From the NCBI GenBank assembly GCA_024206335.1, contig JAAGZL010000551.1, forward strand, positions 1-57,302: a stretch of 57,302 bases of DNA, in the 5' to 3' direction. The notes below the pieces were generated by a model that did no database searches, had not been told where the DNA came from, and worked only from the letters and a program-made list of their open reading frames with translations. Positions 1 to 8,899 of the stretch are shown here, in pieces (the stretch's first letter is position 1; each line of letters begins with the position of its first letter). Position numbers and translations under genes: made by a program. The DNA is from Gammaproteobacteria bacterium (lineage in GTDB: Bacteria; Pseudomonadota; Gammaproteobacteria; Chromatiales; Chromatiaceae).

Positions 1-1
1 C

Positions 2-376
2 GGCAATGGTGGGCCGATTGCCATACCACCAGCCGAAAAAATTGATATAGCACCGGATGGAACCATCTCCATACGTCCACTGGGTCAGGCGGTAAATGAA
101 CTGGCCATAGTGGACCAGATCAGGATGGTCAATCCAGCCCACAGTGATCTGGAGAAGGGTAACGATGGTTTGATGCGGCTGAAGCCAGGGGCTACAGCTG
201 AGTTAGATACCTCGCTACAGCTGGTGGGAGGAGCCCTGGAGGGGAGTAATGTAAACGTGGTGGATTCTATGGTGGATATGATTGAACTGGCACGTAGATT
301 CGAGATCCAGGTCAAGATGATGAAGACCTCGGAAGAGATGGAGCAGGGTTCCACCAGCATCCTGCAGATGGCGTGA
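2..376 (+). CDS. flgF: Flagellar basal-body rod protein FlgF (3' part)
   Basis: C-terminal 124 residues of a proximal-rod protein of the flagellar basal body; the start lies off the left edge. The reading frame is open from base 2 and begins with the Gly-Pro-Ile-Ala-Ile-Pro-Pro-Ala-Glu-Lys stretch and the GTISIRPLGQ segment typical of FlgF. It ends with the rod/hook family signature LEGSNVNVVDSMVDMIELAR, which is nearly repeated in the next gene (FlgG). FlgF stacks with FlgB, C and G to form the drive-shaft crossing the periplasm. The gene is followed after 72 bases by flgG, as expected for the flgBCDEFGHIJ order. Confidence 0.95.
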   Translation, partial: GNGGPIAIPPAEKIDIAPDGTISIRPLGQAVNELAIVDQIRMVNPAHSDLEKGNDGLMRLKPGATAELDTSLQLVGGALEGSNVNVVDSMVDMIELARRFEIQVKMMKTSEEMEQGSTSILQMA

Positions 377-448
377 TTTAATCTGGCAAAGATCTTGCTT
401 AGATTAATAGATAGAGCCAACAGAATTTAGAATAGAAAGGAAAAGACT

Positions 449-1234
449 ATGTACCCGGCACTCTGGATAGCAAAAACTGGACTGGATGCACAACAGACTC
501 AGATGTCTGTTATTGCCAACAACCTGGCCAATGTCAAGACCACCGGTTTTAAACGTGACCGTGCGGTATTTGAGGATCTGATATATCAGAACGTCAGGCA
601 GGTTGGCGCCCAGTCATCCCAAGACACTCAGTTACCTTCCGGTCTGGCTCTGGGCACCGGTGTTCGCACTGTGGCAACCCAGAAGCTGCACACTCAGGGA
701 AATATCACTCAGACCAGCAATGCGTTTGATGTTGCGATTCAGGGTCGGGGCTTTTTCCAGATACTGCATCCGGATGGTTCCGTTGTCTATACCCGTGACG
801 GTTCCTTTGGTTTGAATTCTGATGGGCAGGTGGTTAATGCCAACGGCTATGCCTTTGAGCCTGCTCTTACGGTGCCGGCCAATACCTTGAGCATGACCAT
901 AGGTTCTGATGGTGTGGTTTCGGCATTGGTCTCTGGATCCAGCACTCCAACTACGATTGGGAATATAGAGTTGGCTGATTTCATCAACCCTACCGGTCTG
1001 GAAGCCATTGGCGATAACCTGTTTCGGGAGTCGGCAGCGAGTGGTTCCCCCCAGACATCAACCCCAGGCCTTGATGGTCTGGGAAACGTGATGCAGGGAT
1101 CTCTGGAGAGTTCCAATGTAAACGTGGTGGAAGAGCTGGTAAACATGATTGAGACCCAGCGTGCCTATGAGATGAACTCCAAGGCTATCTCCACCACCGA
1201 TGAAATGCTGTCATACATAAGTAACCAGCTCTGA
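449..1234 (+). CDS. flgG: Flagellar distal-rod protein FlgG
   Basis: FlgG, 261 residues, the usual length for the distal rod subunit. The N-terminus [19 protein letters not shown] and the [13 protein letters not shown] motif at about residues 24-36 are diagnostic of rod/hook proteins and form the D0 helix. The C-terminal helix carries [20 protein letters not shown], which packs against the N-terminal helix in the polymer. A purine-rich ribosome site (AGAAAGGAAAAG) precedes the ATG. The protein is exported by the flagellar type III apparatus, so lack of a cleavable signal is expected. It sits between flgF and flgH in one operon-like run. Confidence 0.97.
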   Translation: MYPALWIAKTGLDAQQTQMSVIANNLANVKTTGFKRDRAVFEDLIYQNVRQVGAQSSQDTQLPSGLALGTGVRTVATQKLHTQGNITQTSNAFDVAIQGRGFFQILHPDGSVVYTRDGSFGLNSDGQVVNANGYAFEPALTVPANTLSMTIGSDGVVSALVSGSSTPTTIGNIELADFINPTGLEAIGDNLFRESAASGSPQTSTPGLDGLGNVMQGSLESSNVNVVEELVNMIETQRAYEMNSKAISTTDEMLSYISNQL

Positions 1235-1266
1235 TATGAGTAACGGTTAATGACTGGGATAAAAAC

Positions 1267-1974
1267 ATGAACATAAGGTTTGGACATTTACTGCTGGTTC
1301 TGGTGACGACTCTGGTCGTGGGCTGCAATACGCCACCCAAGAGAGATCCGGATTATGCGCCGGTACGTCCCATGGCTCCACCACCAGCCCCGGAGGGTAC
1401 CGGCTCCATCTATCAGACCGGTTACTCCAACTTCTGGTTTGAAAATATCCGGGCGCGCCGGGTGGGCGATATGCTGACGGTACAGCTGGTGGAGCAGACC
1501 GATGCGACCAAGAAGGCCGATACCGCAGTGGATAAAACAAACGCCACTAGTATCACCAACCCCACCATTCTGGGCAGCACCCCGTCTTTTGATACACCGG
1601 GCGCCATACCGCTGGCTAGCAACAAAGATAACAATCTTGGTATGAGCCTGGCGTCGACACATGCGTTTGATGGTGCAGCGGACAGCTCTCAAAGCAATAA
1701 GCTAACCGGTGATATCACTGTGACTGTGATTGAGGTGCTATCCAACGGCTATATGGTGGTGCGGGGTGAGAAGCGTATCGGTATCAATCAGGGCAATGAG
1801 TACATCAAGCTCTCCGGTGTTGTACGTCCATCTGATATCGATTCTACCAATACCGTTCAATCCACCCGTCTGGCTGATCCTACCATTGTATATGTGGGTG
1901 ATGGCCCGGTTGCTGATTCCAACGTAATGGGTTGGCTGGCCAAGTTCTTTATCAGTGCGGTCATGCCGTTTTAG
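1267..1974 (+). CDS. flgH: Flagellar L-ring lipoprotein FlgH
   Basis: FlgH, 235 residues, forms the outer-membrane L-ring bushing around the rod. It begins with a lipoprotein signal: basic N-terminus, a hydrophobic run and a lipobox ending LVVGC with the acylated cysteine near residue 19. The family core is visible in YSNFWFENIRARRVGDMLTV and in ITVTVIEVLSNGYMVVRGEK, followed by a C-terminal segment about VQSTRLADPTIVYVGDG. Unlike rod subunits it is secreted by Sec/Lol. It is separated from flgI by only 9 bases, so co-translation is likely. Confidence 0.96.
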   Translation: MNIRFGHLLLVLVTTLVVGCNTPPKRDPDYAPVRPMAPPPAPEGTGSIYQTGYSNFWFENIRARRVGDMLTVQLVEQTDATKKADTAVDKTNATSITNPTILGSTPSFDTPGAIPLASNKDNNLGMSLASTHAFDGAADSSQSNKLTGDITVTVIEVLSNGYMVVRGEKRIGINQGNEYIKLSGVVRPSDIDSTNTVQSTRLADPTIVYVGDGPVADSNVMGWLAKFFISAVMPF

Positions 1975-1983
1975 GAGGCGATC

Positions 1984-3111
1984 ATGAAACAGACAGGCAG
2001 AACTATTTCTATGTTTTTGATAACTGTTTTGGTGCTGGCCATTGGTTTTTTTACCCCGGCAACCCAGGCTGCTCGAGTGAAGGATATTAGCTCTATCGCC
2101 GGGGTACGTAGTAACCAGTTGATTGGTTATGGCCTGGTGGTGGGCCTGAATGGCAGTGGCGACAAGGTTAACTCCTCTCCATTTACAGAGCAGAGCTTGC
2201 GCAGCATGCTTACTCAACTGGGCATAGTGGTACCGGCTGGGACCAAGTTGAATCCGAAGAATGTAGCCGCAGTAACCATCCACTCAGATCTTCCTGCATT
2301 TGCCAAGCCGGGACAAAAGATTGATGTGACTGTTTCTTCGATTGGTGATGCCAAGAGCCTGCGTGGTGGCACTCTGCTGATGGCGCCGCTGAAGGGTGCT
2401 GATGGCAAAGTGTATGCCATCGCCCAGGGCAATCTGGTGGTAGGTGGGTTGAGTGCCTCCGGGGCCGACGGCTCCAGTATCACCATTAATATTCCAAGTG
2501 TGGGGCGTATTCCCAACGGTGCCAGTGTTGAGCGGATGGTGGTAACCCCATTTAGCAAGAATAATTTCCTGGTGCTGAACCTGCACCGTAGTGATTTCAC
2601 TACGGCGCGCCGGGTGGTGGATAGTATCAATCTGGCGGTTGGTCCTGGTGCTGCCAAGGCGGTGGATGCAACCTCGATTCGGGTAGACTCACCACTGGAT
2701 CCAGCTCAGCGGGTCAGCTTTGTCTCCCTGATTGAGAATCTGGAAGTGGATCCGGGTGAGGCAGCAGCGCGTGTTGTAGTGAACTCACGTACAGGGACCG
2801 TGGTGATCAGTAGTGAGGTGCGGGTATCACCTGCCGCCGTATCCCACGGTAATCTCACCGTAACCATAAGTGAAGATCAGCAGGTATCTCAGCCTGGTGC
2901 ACTCTCTGGTGGAACTACCACAGTGGTGCCAAGCACTCAGGTAGATGTGGAAGAGGGTGGTAGTCGTATGTTCCTATTCAACACCGGTGTCACCCTGGGT
3001 GAAGTGGTGCGGGCAGTGAATCAGGTGGGAGCAGCTCCCAGTGATCTGGTGGCGATCCTGGAAGCGCTCAAGCAGGCCGGTTCCCTGCGGGCAGAGTTGA
3101 TAGTGATCTAG
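1984..3111 (+). CDS. flgI: Flagellar P-ring protein FlgI
   Basis: FlgI, 375 residues, polymerises in the periplasm as the P-ring in the peptidoglycan layer. A cleavable Sec signal peptide covers roughly residues 1-29 (hydrophobic run ending in TQAARVKDI). The mature N-terminus contains the hallmark [20 protein letters not shown] and [11 protein letters not shown]. Conserved blocks [20 protein letters not shown] and a C-terminal segment with [15 protein letters not shown] follow. An AGGAGG-type ribosome site overlaps the end of flgH. Full length with no missing blocks. Confidence 0.97.
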   Translation: MKQTGRTISMFLITVLVLAIGFFTPATQAARVKDISSIAGVRSNQLIGYGLVVGLNGSGDKVNSSPFTEQSLRSMLTQLGIVVPAGTKLNPKNVAAVTIHSDLPAFAKPGQKIDVTVSSIGDAKSLRGGTLLMAPLKGADGKVYAIAQGNLVVGGLSASGADGSSITINIPSVGRIPNGASVERMVVTPFSKNNFLVLNLHRSDFTTARRVVDSINLAVGPGAAKAVDATSIRVDSPLDPAQRVSFVSLIENLEVDPGEAAARVVVNSRTGTVVISSEVRVSPAAVSHGNLTVTISEDQQVSQPGALSGGTTTVVPSTQVDVEEGGSRMFLFNTGVTLGEVVRAVNQVGAAPSDLVAILEALKQAGSLRAELIVI

Positions 3112-3121
3112 GACCTAAATC

Positions 3122-4225
3122 ATGACTACTGCAAACGCATCTCTATATACGGATTTTCAGGGCGTAGCTGAGCTTAAGGCCAAGGCGCGGACCGATGCCA
3201 GTGGCTCTTTGGATCAGGTGGCAAAACAGTTTGAATCCCTGTTTACCCAGATGATGATCAAAAGCATGCGTCAGGCAAAGCTGGCTGAAGGTCTGATGGA
3301 CAGTGATCAGACCAAATTCTATCAGGATATGTATGATCAGCAGCTGTCCATCCACCTGGCGGAAGGGAAGGGCCTGGGGCTCACTGATGTGATCAAGCGC
3401 CAGCTTGGTGGTAGTAAAGCCGCCAATGACAGTGCACCGGTAAATAGTTTTGGAAAATATCGTAATGAGGTGATCAGTATGCTGGAGCGCAGTTCCAACA
3501 TGCCTATCTCCATGCAGGATGGAAAGCCGATTATAGCCTTGGGGCAGAACCAGATGGTGGCTGGAACCAGGATCAGCATGCAGCATGCCATACCTGAGTC
3601 AGTAATGGGTCCTCTGGCCCTGTCAAATTCAAAGGCTGGAAAGGTTGCGCAACCACTTATTAACCCCAAACCTGAGCTACAGTCACAGCAGCATGTTGTT
3701 ACTACCAATCCAAAGAACTGGAGCAAGACCGACTTTGTGCAGCAGTTATGGCCATGGGCGCGTGAGGCAGCAGATAGATTGGGCGTGGCTCCAGCAGCAT
3801 TGCTGGCACAGGCCGCGCTTGAGACCGGTTGGGGTCGGCATGTTATGCCTTCAGGTAAGGGTAAGGGTGATTCTGCCTTTAACCTGTTCGGCATTAAGAC
3901 TGGTAGGCGGTGGAAGGGTGAGAGTGTGAATATTGGCACCCTGGAGTATGAGCAGGGTGTGGCGGTGCGTAAAAAGGACAGATTTCGTGCGTACCAGTCA
4001 TTTGGCGACAGTTTCAACGATTATGTCGACTTTTTGCAGTCAAACCCCAGATATTCCAAGGCCCTGGCCAGCACATCGGATAGCAGGACATTCTTCCATG
4101 AGTTGCAGAAAGCAGGCTATGCCACAGATCCACGCTACGCGGCAAAACTGACCTCGGTCCTGGAAGGTAAGGATATGCAGCAGGCATTGCAACGGCTTAA
4201 GGATGGCGGTGAAAGGTCGCTATAA
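3122..4225 (+). CDS. flgJ: Rod-cap and peptidoglycan hydrolase FlgJ
   Basis: FlgJ, 367 residues, is the bifunctional form found in beta- and gammaproteobacteria. The N-terminal third (about residues 25-95, VAKQFESLFTQMMIKSMRQA and FYQDMYDQQLS) is the rod-capping scaffold. The C-terminal third is a glucosaminidase-type muramidase; ALLAQAALETGWGRH contains the likely catalytic glutamate, and the FNLFGIKT block follows. The enzyme opens the cell wall so the rod can pass. A long low-complexity linker (about residues 100-200) joins the halves. The operon run pauses here: 78 bases separate it from flgK. Confidence 0.95.
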   Translation: MTTANASLYTDFQGVAELKAKARTDASGSLDQVAKQFESLFTQMMIKSMRQAKLAEGLMDSDQTKFYQDMYDQQLSIHLAEGKGLGLTDVIKRQLGGSKAANDSAPVNSFGKYRNEVISMLERSSNMPISMQDGKPIIALGQNQMVAGTRISMQHAIPESVMGPLALSNSKAGKVAQPLINPKPELQSQQHVVTTNPKNWSKTDFVQQLWPWAREAADRLGVAPAALLAQAALETGWGRHVMPSGKGKGDSAFNLFGIKTGRRWKGESVNIGTLEYEQGVAVRKKDRFRAYQSFGDSFNDYVDFLQSNPRYSKALASTSDSRTFFHELQKAGYATDPRYAAKLTSVLEGKDMQQALQRLKDGGERSL

Positions 4226-4303
4226 CAGATATGGGGTCTTGAGTGGTTTCATGGGGCCGTGCCCGGTTTTTGAATCCCTCAACTCTGATAAATAGGTGAA
4301 CAG

Positions 4304-6277
4304 ATGGCAGGTGTATTAAACATAGGTGTCTCAGCTCTGTTGTCGTTTCAACGTTCGTTGTCGACCACTGGGCACAATATCGCCAACTCAGCGACAGAGG
4401 GCTACAGTCGTCAGCGGACTGAACTTTCCTCACGAACCCCAGGGGCAACCGGGATGGGTTGGGTTGGTACGGGTGTGCAGGTGGACCGAATAAGTCGTAT
4501 GTATGATGAGTTCATGGCCACACAGGTGCGCACAACACAATCTGCCGCATCCCAGTTGGATGCCTATTATTCCAATGCCAGCCGTATTGATGGAATCCTG
4601 GGTGATCCTGTTGTAGGGCTTGATCCAGCGCTTCAGGATTTCTTTGATTCTATGAATGTGTTGGCAGATGATCCTGCATCTCTTCCATCGAGGCAGGTTG
4701 TGCTCGCTGATGCACAATCCCTGGTGGATCGATTCAATGGCTTGAGTCAGCAGTTAGATGATATGCGATGGCTCATGAACAATCAGATCGACTCTGTTAC
4801 TGATGAGATTAATACTCTTGCCGAGGCGATTGCGTTAGTAAATCAGGATATTGTCGTGGCCTATGGGGCTTCCGGAGGTGGGGAGCCGAATGACCTACTG
4901 GATCAGCGAGAGGTACTGCTTAATCATCTGGCTGAGAAGGTGGATATTTCAGTGGTACCACAGGACAACGGGGCGTGGAATGTCTTTATGGGTGAAGGCC
5001 AGATGCTAGTGTTAGACTCGCATGCAGCTACAATTGATACAGCAGGTAATGCGAATGATGTCAGTCAACTTGATATTGTCTACTCAAGTGGCACTGGCAG
5101 TCAGATTATTACGGATCAGCTGAGCGGGGGTGAGATCGGTGGATTGCTATCATTCCGTGATGAGGTCCTTGATCCAGCCCAGAATCGTCTTGGGCTGATT
5201 GCAGTAGGGATAAGCGACAGGGTTAACAGCCAGCATCAGCTGGGTCTGGATCTAAATGGTTTGGCTGGTGGTGATATGTTTAGCGCCCCGGCCATTGAGG
5301 TGAGTGCCAACAATACGACTGCACCTGCGGTTACCGCATCATTCGTGGATACCGGTAATCTCACAGATAGCGATTATCGGTTAGTGGCGGGTGCGGCGGC
5401 GGATGATTTTACCCTGACCAGGGTTTCAGATGATCAGAGCTGGAGTTTTAATACTGGTGGAGGATACCCCTATACCTATCCACCGGCAGGAGAGTTGGAT
5501 GGCTTTAGTATCTCCATCTCTGCGGCTGCAGCGTTAGGTGATGAGTACCTGATCCGTCCCACTCGCCAGGCAGCCAGATTATTGAGCCTTGAGATCACCG
5601 ATCCACGCCAGCTTGCGGCCGCGGCCCCCATACGTTCTGAGCCTACAACAAATGCCATAACCGGTGGTATTAACCTTGGCAACGCCTCTATAACTCAGCC
5701 TGAGATAAGTGATACCACCAATATTCCTCTGGCCGGGGCGATCACTCTGGAGTTTGATGACACTATCCCGGGATTTACTGTGACCGGAGGCCCTGGCGGC
5801 AGTATTGCCTACGACCCGGCAACCCAGAGTGGTGGTGCAAGCTTTACCTTTGCCGGCTATGGCGGGATGACCTTCTCTATTCAGGGTGTTCCCCAGGACG
5901 GTGACAGCTTTGTCATAGGCAATAACACCAGCGGTGTGGGTGATAATCGCAACGCACTTGCGTTGGCTGAGCTGCAGAACGAAAACACCATGCTTGGTGA
6001 AAGCGGTGGGGTGTCAGAGACAACTACTTTTCAGGGAGTTTATGGTCAGTTGATCTCTGATGTAGGAACAAAAACATACAGTGCAGAGATTAATTCGCAA
6101 TCTGTAAATGGTTTGCTGGAAAGCCACCAGATGGCACTCTCATCGGTTAATGGTGTCAACCTGGATGAAGAGGCGGCAAATCTGGTCAAATTTCAACAGG
6201 CGTACCAGGCGGCGGCGCAGGTGATAGCGGTGTCCAATACAGTATTTGATACACTGCTTGGTGCGGTGAGGAGGTAG
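4304..6277 (+). CDS. flgK: Hook-filament junction protein FlgK (HAP1)
   Basis: FlgK, 657 residues, joins hook to filament. The N-terminus has the NIGVSALLSFQRSLSTTGHN and NIANSATEGYSRQR motifs of hook-associated proteins. The C-terminus has VNGVNLDEEAANLVKFQQAY, followed by the terminal amphipathic helix ending in FDTLLGAVRR. The middle (about residues 330-560) is variable, which matches the surface-exposed D2/D3 part of this family. It is exported by the flagellar type III system and depends on an FlgN-type chaperone not seen here. It lies two bases upstream of flgL. Confidence 0.96.
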   Translation: MAGVLNIGVSALLSFQRSLSTTGHNIANSATEGYSRQRTELSSRTPGATGMGWVGTGVQVDRISRMYDEFMATQVRTTQSAASQLDAYYSNASRIDGILGDPVVGLDPALQDFFDSMNVLADDPASLPSRQVVLADAQSLVDRFNGLSQQLDDMRWLMNNQIDSVTDEINTLAEAIALVNQDIVVAYGASGGGEPNDLLDQREVLLNHLAEKVDISVVPQDNGAWNVFMGEGQMLVLDSHAATIDTAGNANDVSQLDIVYSSGTGSQIITDQLSGGEIGGLLSFRDEVLDPAQNRLGLIAVGISDRVNSQHQLGLDLNGLAGGDMFSAPAIEVSANNTTAPAVTASFVDTGNLTDSDYRLVAGAAADDFTLTRVSDDQSWSFNTGGGYPYTYPPAGELDGFSISISAAAALGDEYLIRPTRQAARLLSLEITDPRQLAAAAPIRSEPTTNAITGGINLGNASITQPEISDTTNIPLAGAITLEFDDTIPGFTVTGGPGGSIAYDPATQSGGASFTFAGYGGMTFSIQGVPQDGDSFVIGNNTSGVGDNRNALALAELQNENTMLGESGGVSETTTFQGVYGQLISDVGTKTYSAEINSQSVNGLLESHQMALSSVNGVNLDEEAANLVKFQQAYQAAAQVIAVSNTVFDTLLGAVRR

Positions 6278-6279
6278 TA

Positions 6280-7185
6280 ATGACAGCCAGGATCTCCACC
6301 TATATGCTCTCCCAGCGAGCGGTTAATTCAATGTTGGAGCGGCAGAGTAATGCCAGTGATACCCAGCTCCATATTTCCGCTGGAAAACGCATCATGACTC
6401 CTGCGGATGATCCTGCCGGCGCGGCGCGGGTTATCTCCTACACCCGAGAGATAGAAACACTGGAGCAGTACGAAAGCAATGCAAATCGAGCTACAACGCG
6501 ACTCGGCCTCGAGGAGACCGCGATTGTTGGGGTTGAAGGTATTCTGCAGCGGGTTAGAGAGTTGACGGTCCAGGGTGGCAGCGATCTCCTTACTCCAGAA
6601 AACAGACAGGCCATCGCGGCAGAGATCTGGGAGCTAAGGGCTGAATTTATTGGGTTGTCCAACACTCGTGATGCTGAAGGTGAGTATATATTTGCCGGTT
6701 ATCAAACCGGTACCCAGCCATTTGAAGAGCTGGCTGGTGCTGTTAGTTATAACGGGGACTTTGGAAACCGGGAGTTACAGATCTCCGCAAGCAGACAGAT
6801 TGCCGATGGCAATAATGGCTACGATGTGTTTATGGATGTCGACACGGCTACTGGCAAGAGCAGTATGTTTGATACCCTAAGCCAGATAGCCAGCGATCTT
6901 GATGGTGACCTGAATGTAGGCGGCTACCTGGATGATATCGACCTGGCGCTGAACAAGGCCCTTGAGGTCCATGCCACCATTGGTGCCCGGATGAATGCCA
7001 TTGATGAGCAGGTGATGGTGAATGGAGATATGAAGCTGGTGATGGAAATTAGCCGCTCTGAAGAAGAGGATATTGATTTTGCCCAGGCGATTGCCGATTT
7101 TAACCAGCAGATGACGGCGCTGGAGGCGGCCCAGCAAACCTATATGAAGATAAGCGAGCTGTCGCTGTTCAACTTTCTGCGCTGA
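6280..7185 (+). CDS. flgL: Hook-filament junction protein FlgL (HAP3)
   Basis: FlgL, 301 residues, is the second junction protein between FlgK and flagellin. The N-terminal flagellin-like helix includes DTQLHISAGKRIMTPADDPA, the characteristic block shared with flagellins. The central part has the AEGEYIFAGYQTGTQPFEE segment typical of FlgL. The C-terminal helix reads DIDFAQAIADFNQQMTALEA and ends in SLFNFLR, a typical flagellin-family terminus. The start follows the flgK stop by two bases, with a ribosome site (GTGAGGAGG) inside the end of flgK, so translation is probably coupled. Confidence 0.96.
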   Translation: MTARISTYMLSQRAVNSMLERQSNASDTQLHISAGKRIMTPADDPAGAARVISYTREIETLEQYESNANRATTRLGLEETAIVGVEGILQRVRELTVQGGSDLLTPENRQAIAAEIWELRAEFIGLSNTRDAEGEYIFAGYQTGTQPFEELAGAVSYNGDFGNRELQISASRQIADGNNGYDVFMDVDTATGKSSMFDTLSQIASDLDGDLNVGGYLDDIDLALNKALEVHATIGARMNAIDEQVMVNGDMKLVMEISRSEEEDIDFAQAIADFNQQMTALEAAQQTYMKISELSLFNFLR

Positions 7186-7622
7186 TGCCGTGTGAATAGG
7201 CTGCCGGCCAGGGCTGGTTGTTACTGGGTGTGGTTGGCGGTTAGATTGGCCTCTCAGTCAAATATACCACCTCGACACCATTTTCTCGCTGCCGGTAGTT
7301 CATGGTCAGCAGTTTTGCCACTTGCTACATGTTTGGCGGGTAGTGAAAAAATAGACAGGAAAACAATTCCCGTAGATCTGATTATGAGTGCGTGTGTCGG
7401 GTAAAAGTCTATAGATAACAATGTGATATGGTATTTGTGTTTGGTTGTGTATCTGCTTTACTACAGAGCAAAAAAAGCTAAAGTTCCCCCCCCAACTGGC
7501 CGCTAATATTACCGGAGGCGGTAAATACCAAACATATTCAACTGGTATATCCGCTAAATGCAACGACCAACGACAGAGCCCTAAATAGACGCCATCGTTG
7601 GCATCAATAGAGGATCCATATC
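7186..7622. other. 437-bp non-coding region upstream of flagellin
   Basis: No convincing gene. It holds the flagellin promoter region (see 7479-7506), a run of seven A residues just upstream of that promoter, and a TTACC/GGTAA inverted repeat just downstream (about 7511-7526) inside the predicted leader. The leader from the promoter to the flagellin ATG is about 110 bases. Short open frames here have no recognisable protein features. Confidence 0.7.
7479..7506 (+). promoter_or_regulatory. Sigma-28 (FliA)-type promoter of flagellin with C8 spacer tract
   Basis: TAAAGTTC at 7479-7486 matches 7 of 8 bases of the enterobacterial sigma-28 -35 element (TAAAGTTT). GCCGCTAA at 7499-7506 matches 7 of 8 of the -10 element (GCCGATAA). 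The gap between TAAA and GCCG is 16 bases, one more than the usual 15. Eight consecutive C residues (7486-7493) lie inside the spacer. Flagellin genes are classically transcribed by FliA, so the position fits. The poly-C run could alter spacing by slippage (inference). Confidence 0.7.
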
Positions 7623-8396
7623 ATGGCACTCTCAATTAACACTAATGTTTATTCGCTTTCAGCACAGAAAAATCTGAATCGTACATCTTCCAATCTTGAA
7701 ACCTCCATTCAGCGTCTCTCCTCTGGTCTCCGCATCAATCGGGCCAAAGACGATGCCGCCGGCCTGGCCATCGGTCAGTTGCAGACAGCACAGGGTCGCG
7801 GTTTCACAGTTGCCCAGCGTACCATCGCTGATGGCATGTCCTACCTCGATGTTGCCGATTCCGCCCTGCAGAGCGTAAGTGATATGATGCAGCGTCAGCG
7901 TGAACTATCGGTTCAGTCTGACAGTGGGCTGTATACCTCAGCTCAGGTAGCCACTATGACGGCAGAATTCAATGCCCTGACCACAGAGATCGGTGCCTCG
8001 CAGGGCCGTGCTACCTTCAACGGGACTGCTGTATTTGGTGGTGGTGGTAACGTCCAGGTTGGCGCCAATGACGGTGATGTTATCGCCGTTGCCGCAGGTA
8101 CCGCTGTTGCGGTTACCGCTTCTATCGGTAATATCGCCGCATCCGACACCGATCTAAACAACGTTGCCACAGCGCTTGGTGTGATTGGTTCCCAGCAGAG
8201 TGCTCTAGAGCAGGCTGGCCGGGTAGCCGCATCCATTGAAGAGGCGTCTTATGCTGCCGCTGGTCGGGTCATGGATGCCGATTTTGCCCGCGAGACTGCG
8301 AAGATGACCAGTGCTCAGGTGGTCCAGCAGGCTGGCGTAGCGGCGTTGGCTCAAGCCAACTCCATCCCGCAGCTGGCCTTAGGTCTGCTTCGTTAA
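7623..8396 (+). CDS. fliC: Flagellin, short form
   Basis: Filament subunit, 257 residues, with complete N-terminal D0/D1 (MALSINTNVYSLSAQKNLNR, QRLSSGLRINRAKDDAAGLA) and C-terminal D1/D0 (ADFARETAKMTSAQVVQQ... ending LGLLR). Only about 40 Ala/Val/Gly-rich residues separate the two, so the surface D2/D3 domains are essentially absent. Many flagellins are 270-500 residues. It is exported by the flagellar type III route with FliS as chaperone. A Rho-independent terminator follows at 8405, so the transcript may be largely monocistronic. Ser/Thr residues in the short centre would be candidate glycosylation sites if the nearby island acts on it (inference). Confidence 0.97.
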   Translation: MALSINTNVYSLSAQKNLNRTSSNLETSIQRLSSGLRINRAKDDAAGLAIGQLQTAQGRGFTVAQRTIADGMSYLDVADSALQSVSDMMQRQRELSVQSDSGLYTSAQVATMTAEFNALTTEIGASQGRATFNGTAVFGGGGNVQVGANDGDVIAVAAGTAVAVTASIGNIAASDTDLNNVATALGVIGSQQSALEQAGRVAASIEEASYAAAGRVMDADFARETAKMTSAQVVQQAGVAALAQANSIPQLALGLLR

Positions 8397-8404
8397 GTTG
8401 AACT

Positions 8405-8441
8405 CCCCTGGGGAGTGGTATACTTCCCAGGGGGTTGTTTC
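8405..8441 (+). terminator. Rho-independent terminator after flagellin
   Basis: CCCCTGGG (8405-8412) pairs with CCCAGGGG (8426-8433) around a 13-base loop and is followed by a T-rich stretch (TTGTTTCT). It lies 9 bases past the flagellin stop and would separate abundant flagellin mRNA from flaG-fliD. Confidence 0.8.
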
Positions 8442-8469
8442 TAACTTTCGGGTTAAGGTTTAAAGGATC

Positions 8470-8862
8470 ATGATGAAGGCTATAACCAATTCAGAATTGG
8501 CCGGCGTCAACTCTTTTAGGCGCACAGCAACCAAAGATGACGCCCGCGCAGGTACACTGCAACCGGCAAGCCCTGCCGCTGCAGATAAGCTGCGTGTCGA
8601 TAGTGGCGATAAACGTATTGATGATGTCAAAAATGGTAGCGAACTGGCCAGCAAATTGACGAGTTTGCCTCAGATTGTAAAACGAAATATACAGTTCAGT
8701 ATTGATGAAGACACAGGGCAAAGTGTGTTTCGGGTTGTTGAGTCAGATACCGGTAAGCTAATAAGGCAGATTCCATCAGATCAGATACTGCAAATTATGC
8801 AGCAGGTGCAGGAAGCGCAAGGCGATATGATGCGTGGTATATTATTGGATGATAGGACCTAG
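8470..8862 (+). CDS. flaG: FlaG family protein
   Basis: Small protein of 130 residues. The C-terminal half matches the FlaG family: VKRNIQFSIDEDTGQSVFRV followed by VVESDTGKLIRQIPSDQILQ and a short helix. The N-terminal 60 residues are Ala/Asp-rich and probably disordered. FlaG lies between flagellin and fliD in many proteobacteria and affects filament length in Pseudomonas and Campylobacter (family knowledge); its molecular role is unsettled. Two ATG codons are adjacent (8470 and 8473), and an AAAGGA site fits either. Confidence 0.9.
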   Translation: MMKAITNSELAGVNSFRRTATKDDARAGTLQPASPAAADKLRVDSGDKRIDDVKNGSELASKLTSLPQIVKRNIQFSIDEDTGQSVFRVVESDTGKLIRQIPSDQILQIMQQVQEAQGDMMRGILLDDRT

Positions 8863-8899
8863 TGGCGAGCGGTATGCTTCTACAGGAGTGTAAATAATC

